From NCBI GenBank assembly GCA_028274825.1, contig JAQCMZ010000333.1, positions 1 to 13,616 of the forward strand: a stretch of DNA of 13,616 bases. The letters run 5' to 3'. Each line of letters begins with the position of its first letter. Position 1 is the stretch's first letter. The position numbers and the translations under genes were made by a program. Shown here piece by piece: positions 12,399 to 13,616 of the stretch. The stretch comes from Haloferacaceae archaeon (GTDB lineage Archaea > Halobacteriota > Halobacteria > Halobacteriales > Haloferacaceae). A model generated the notes under the pieces. The model was not told the DNA's origin, did not search any database, and saw nothing but the letters and a program-made list of their open reading frames with translations.

Positions 12399-13145
12399 TC
12401 ACAGCGAGAACTGGAGGCCGTCACGAGCGATCCGGACGTCTCCGTCGAATCCGGCGTCATTCACCGATGCGATCATCTCCTGTTCTCTGCCGCGGGTGTG
12501 CGGGTACAGGTGTGTGAGATACACACGATCGATATCTGCGTCACTGAGTGCTGCTCCGAGTGAACTCGGGGTAGGGTGCCCGGAGACGTCTACATCATCA
12601 GGAAACGAACAGTCGTGTGAGAGCACTCGTGAACCATCGGCAAACCGTGCGAGTCCAGAATCCGCTTCAGAGTCACCAGAGATAGTAACATCCCCCGCGG
12701 ACCCGGAGAAGCGATAGGCGTGACACGTCACGGAGTGTTCAGTCTCGTATGCACGTATCTCGATTCCTGCAATCTCGAATACATCACCCGGGACAATCTC
12801 GCGCAACTGAAGATCAACCCGGCCCGACAAATAATCGTGAACGTCTAACAGTCCGTCGACGAGTGATTTTGTCCCCGGCGGACCAACCACCTCAAGATGG
12901 TCTTCACCATCGAGCCAGCGCGCTTTCATCAACGGGAGCAGGTCTGAAACGTGATCCAGATGATGATGTGTGAGAAGTACCGACGAGACTCCGTCGTATC
13001 CGGCTTCTGTCCCAGCGAGATTGCCCAAGACACCACTCCCGCAGTCGACTAGCACGCGTCTGCCGTCAGTTTCGATCAGGATCCCCGTCTGGGCGCGATC
13101 AGCGACGGCCATCGCGCTGCCTGTGCCCAGAAATGTCACGTCCAT
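12399..13145 (-). CDS. RNase Z-like metallo-beta-lactamase-fold hydrolase
   Basis: The protein has the metallo-beta-lactamase fold of the RNase Z/ElaC branch. It opens MDVTFLGTGSA (1-11) and has DCGSGV (34-39). The zinc motif HxHxDH is at H60, H62, D64 and H65 (THHHLDH). Further ligand candidates are H137 (ETEH), D158 (ISGDSEAD) and H212 (LTHLYPH). At 248 residues from this start it is shorter than typical archaeal RNase Z (about 300), so tRNA 3'-end cleavage is possible but not shown; related proteins hydrolyse phosphodiesters or small esters. The frame is open upstream for 58 more codons with ATGs at 13268 and 13319. I chose 13145 because the fold begins there, and because the ATG at 13268 lies only 8 nt from the TATA-like element and so could not be in that transcript. 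Confidence 0.85.
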   Translation of the reverse strand: MDVTFLGTGSAMAVADRAQTGILIETDGRRVLVDCGSGVLGNLAGTEAGYDGVSSVLLTHHHLDHVSDLLPLMKARWLDGEDHLEVVGPPGTKSLVDGLLDVHDYLSGRVDLQLREIVPGDVFEIAGIEIRAYETEHSVTCHAYRFSGSAGDVTISGDSEADSGLARFADGSRVLSHDCSFPDDVDVSGHPTPSSLGAALSDADIDRVYLTHLYPHTRGREQEMIASVNDAGFDGDVRIARDGLQFSL

Positions 13146-13526
13146 GCTCCGGTTACCGACACGCACCCGTTTGATTCTTGGGTGAACTACCTCGGGGACA
13201 AGCCCAGAGACACTCACCTCATCTGTGGAGACCGTCAGCTCACGGACGATTTTCCAGGTTGGATTCATCTTTTGTATACTTGACGAGTTGACCAGCAGGA
13301 ATGAACCCACACGGCTCACTGAAGTCGCTGGCTTGCGCGTTCTAGCCTACACAGAACATCGAATGGCCGACCACTGGGATCAACATCCCAACCACACAAT
13401 CGTCGATACACAGATGCGTTCTGTTGATAAGAGTAGATCTGTAGAGCACGTGACCGATTGTCAGGTGAAACGGGCGGTGAATCCAGCGGCGGAAGCCACT
13501 TGACAGCCGCCCCCGAACGTAGTTTC
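13146..13526. other. Divergent spacer between the hydrolase and the last gene
   Basis: The left half (13146-13268) stays open in frame with the hydrolase and could code an N-terminal extension. The right half has no convincing frame. A TATA-like element for the minus strand lies at 13272-13281. For the plus strand only GATAAGAG near 13424 is moderately AT-rich. I see no repeats, RNA gene or mobile-element ends. Confidence 0.5.
13272..13281 (-). promoter_or_regulatory. TATA-like element for the hydrolase gene
   Basis: AAGTATACAA on the minus strand stands out from its surroundings. A start site about 27 nt downstream, near 13250, would exclude the two most upstream ATGs and give a leader of roughly 100 nt before the ATG at 13145, or about 30 nt before a GTG near 13217. 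Confidence 0.4.
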
Positions 13527-13616
13527 GTGACGTCAGGAGCAGAACACCGCGCCCGGGAACTGCTGGACGACGCCGAGAAACACTGGGAGTTCGATCCGGC
13601 GAGCGTCCCTATCGAG
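13527..13616 (+). CDS. Start of an unidentified gene, cut by the window edge
   Basis: A frame from GTG at 13527 stays open to the last base, giving 30 residues that read TSGAEHRARELLDD and WEFDPASVPIE in an acidic, helix-forming style typical of haloarchaeal cytosolic proteins. The frame is open back to about 13437, with TTG at 13458 and 13500 as other possible starts. No clear ribosome-binding site or TATA box at leaderless distance supports one over another. I do not recognise the family from this fragment. It is divergent from the hydrolase gene. Confidence 0.55.
   Translation, partial: MTSGAEHRARELLDDAEKHWEFDPASVPIE

Noticed and set aside
12197..12517. Plus-strand frame starting MTILNYWSITAKLL
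   Set aside because: Over one third lies antisense to the hydrolase gene, it has no recognisable motif, and its start is an unsupported GTG.
1..13616. A new defence, mobile or secretion system
   Set aside because: No integrase, transposase, nuclease-helicase pair, toxin-antitoxin pair, CRISPR array or terminal inverted repeats are visible; nearly all coding capacity is housekeeping.

Overview
The window comes from the chromosome of an extremely halophilic archaeon (class Halobacteria); I cannot fix the genus. The predicted proteins are strongly acidic. The ribosomal and RNA-polymerase genes follow the archaeal order rps13-rps4-rps11-rpoD-[tRNA-Leu]-rpl18e-rpl13-rps9-rpoN-rpoK-eno-rps2. RpoD, RpoN, RpoK, RpS4, RpL18e and enolase are all of archaeal type. 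Several genes have TATA-like elements about 27 nt before the start codon, as expected for leaderless archaeal mRNAs.

Left part (1-4480): a plus-strand class I methyltransferase is followed by a short orphan reading frame (720-872) and a gene-poor stretch. Then comes a minus-strand three-gene operon for proton-translocating NAD(P) transhydrogenase, with a split alpha subunit: NAD-binding PntA1, membrane PntA2, and PntB carrying membrane and NADP domains. The operon has its own TATA-like promoter near 4300.

Middle (4481-10698): the minus-strand translation/transcription supercluster. It starts at tRNA-Ser(GCU) and runs through rps13, rps4, rps11 and rpoD. A gap holding tRNA-Leu(CAG) follows, then rpl18e, rpl13, rps9, rpoN, rpoK, eno and rps2. 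Most junctions are 4-7 nt overlaps, so translation is probably coupled. The cluster makes two large-subunit proteins, five small-subunit proteins, three RNA polymerase subunits, the glycolytic enzyme enolase and two tRNAs.

Right part (10699-13616): a spacer rich in palindromes, minus-strand moaA (molybdenum cofactor step 1) with a probable leaderless promoter and upstream inverted repeats, a poorly coding gap, a minus-strand RNase Z-like metallo-beta-lactamase-fold hydrolase, and the first 30 codons of a plus-strand gene that leaves the window.

Most of the window is conserved housekeeping DNA, and I see no convincing new multi-gene system, mobile element or CRISPR array. The points most worth a second look are a 13-bp helix that could close the leader and trailer of pre-tRNA-Leu, the palindrome cluster at 10885-11000, the inverted repeats in front of moaA, and simple-sequence acidic insertions in essential proteins.
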